Origin: Deltaproteobacteria bacterium
Lineage (GTDB): Bacteria > Desulfobacterota > Desulfobacteria > Desulfobacterales > JAABPS01
Assembly: GCA_019309685.1 (NCBI GenBank)
Contig: JAFDFT010000021.1
Location: 1-14,096, forward strand
Length of the DNA: 14,096 nt
Direction of reading: 5' to 3'
Of this stretch, positions 13,113-14,096 are shown piece by piece. The notes below the pieces were generated by a model. It did not search any database. It saw only the letters and a program-made list of their open reading frames with translations, and had not been told where the DNA came from. Every line of letters starts with the position of its first letter. Position 1 is the stretch's first letter. The position numbers and the translations under genes were made by a program.

Positions 13113-14096
13113 TCTTCCGATTCAGCATCCACTTTTTTGTAATCCTTTACTATCTTAATGGTTTCGTTTATTTCCATTTCTGAAACACTTTGCCTGAGCT
13201 TTTCCATACGGCTCATGACCTCGGCGAATCGGGCCCCTTCCGCGGCGCTGATCCATTCCAGCTGAAGGCGTTCAGATCGGATGCCGAGTTTTTCCATCCG
13301 TTTGTGAACCTTTTCAATTCGTTTTTCCGTCCAGTGGTTGGCATCGATGTAATGGCAGTCCCCGATATGACACCCGCTGACAAGAATCACGGGCGCGCCT
13401 TTCATAAAGCCTTCCCATACAAAATCCTCATCCACACGGCCGGAACACATGGTCCGGATGATGCGTGCGTTCGGGGGATACTGGATGCGCGAAACGCCGG
13501 CGTAATCCGCTCCCGCGTACGAACACCAGTTGCACGCAAAGGTAAGTACCTTTTCAGCCGGGTCTTCTGCCAGCATGACATCTATTTGCTCAGTAATCTG
13601 CGCGTCCGTAAAGTGATTCATGATGATCGCGCCGAATCTGCATTCCGCGGCACAGGTACCACAGCCCGCGCATGCCGCTGTTGTTACAACAGCCGGTGTC
13701 TTTTTTTTCACATCAACCGTGATCGCATTATAGGGGCACACTTGCGCACATTTTCCGCAGGAGTTGCAATGCTCGGCAATAACTTCTGATGTGATAGGTT
13801 CGCTCGTGATCTGCCCTTTATGCATCAGCCGGATCGCACGAGCAGATGCAGCGGAAGCCTGGGTAACGGTTTCTTTGATATCTTTGGGCGCTTCGGCGCA
13901 ACCCGCATAAAAACCCCCCCTCGTGGCGGCATCAACAGGTAAAAGCTTGGGGTGCGCCTCTAAGAAGACTCCGTCAGACGTTAACTGAAGACCCAGCATC
14001 TCCTGCAGCTTTTGCGTTCCTTTAGCCGGTCTCATCCCCAGTGCGAGAACCAGCATATCCAGCGTATAAAATTCTAACCGGCCGCTGGACGTGTCT
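13109..14096 (-). CDS. HdrA-MvhD fusion, C-terminal part (5' end outside window)
   Basis: The frame is open to the right edge; the ATG at 14056 is internal, since in-frame coding (TSSGRLEFYTLD) precedes it. Visible parts in order: the end of the HdrA FAD domain (MLVLALGMRPAKGTQKL, then GGFYAGCAEAPKDIKETV); two [4Fe-4S] motifs, CNSCGKCAQVCP and CAGCGTCAAECR; then an MvhD-type domain with five cysteines (FACNWC, RTMCSG, SGCHIGDC), which in MvhD bind a [2Fe-2S] cluster. The protein carries electrons between flavin and a partner dehydrogenase or hydrogenase. HdrA-MvhD fusions are typical of sulfate reducers. QmoB shares this architecture, but no QmoC or HdrBC gene lies downstream here (the next gene converges), so an Hdr-type rather than Qmo assignment cannot be settled. 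The tail (~60 residues) is charged and helical. The stop overlaps the convergent small gene by 4 bp. Confidence 0.9.
   Translation of the reverse strand, partial: DTSSGRLEFYTLDMLVLALGMRPAKGTQKLQEMLGLQLTSDGVFLEAHPKLLPVDAATRGGFYAGCAEAPKDIKETVTQASAASARAIRLMHKGQITSEPITSEVIAEHCNSCGKCAQVCPYNAITVDVKKKTPAVVTTAACAGCGTCAAECRFGAIIMNHFTDAQITEQIDVMLAEDPAEKVLTFACNWCSYAGADYAGVSRIQYPPNARIIRTMCSGRVDEDFVWEGFMKGAPVILVSGCHIGDCHYIDANHWTEKRIEKVHKRMEKLGIRSERLQLEWISAAEGARFAEVMSRMEKLRQSVSEMEINETIKIVKDYKKVDAESED

Noticed and set aside
13190..13789. 199-codon plus-strand frame
   Set aside because: Lies wholly antisense to the clearly coding HdrA-MvhD gene and shows no protein features of its own.

Overview
The window looks like a piece of a strictly anaerobic, AT-rich bacterial chromosome, most likely a sulfate-reducer-type member of the Desulfobacterota (Desulfobacteraceae-like). 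The pointers are a HdrA-MvhD fusion, a cysteine-rich double-[4Fe-4S] protein, a radical SAM protein of the DUF4070 type, long AT-rich intergenic spacers and several families of short dispersed repeats. No rRNA, tRNA or CRISPR array was seen. This assignment is inference from gene content, not from a phylogenetic marker.

Layout. Positions 1-1828 (minus strand) hold a two-gene operon: a sulfatase-superfamily hydrolase with threonine where the formylglycine cysteine should be, followed by a metallo-beta-lactamase-fold hydrolase that runs off the left edge. A strong sigma-70-type promoter with a near-perfect palindrome filling its spacer lies about 110 bp upstream. Positions 1995-2250 hold a short decayed element with terminal inverted repeats and the beginning of an IS1595-type transposase gene. 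Positions 2546-3838 (plus) encode a cysteine-rich iron-sulfur protein, and 4152-4829 (plus) a glyoxalase-II-like hydrolase. Positions 4819-5913 hold a left-handed beta-helix acyltransferase gene bracketed by two inverted copies of one MITE-like repeat (ends GAGACCTTTG...). Positions 5957-7009 (minus) encode an alpha/alpha-barrel protein with its own good promoter.

Positions 7314-9074 (minus) hold a two-component system (OmpR-type regulator and membrane histidine kinase) with a promoter partly made of a dispersed repeat. Positions 9672-11462 (plus) encode a cobalamin-domain/radical SAM enzyme that ends in a terminator made of the two ends of the same MITE family. Positions 11881-12768 (plus) encode a YihG/PlsC-type lysophosphatidate acyltransferase, followed by an 89-residue protein of unknown function. 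Positions 13109-14096 (minus) hold the C-terminal part of a HdrA-MvhD electron-bifurcation/transfer protein, overlapping the small gene tail to tail.

The genes do not form one pathway. They are mostly single genes or two-gene units separated by 150-560 bp spacers, and those spacers carry most of the unusual structure: at least four repeat families, two of which have been reused as a stop codon, a terminator or promoter parts. Envelope and lipid functions (acyltransferases, alpha/alpha-barrel protein, sensor kinase, possibly the radical SAM enzyme) are over-represented, but no functional link between them is shown by the sequence.
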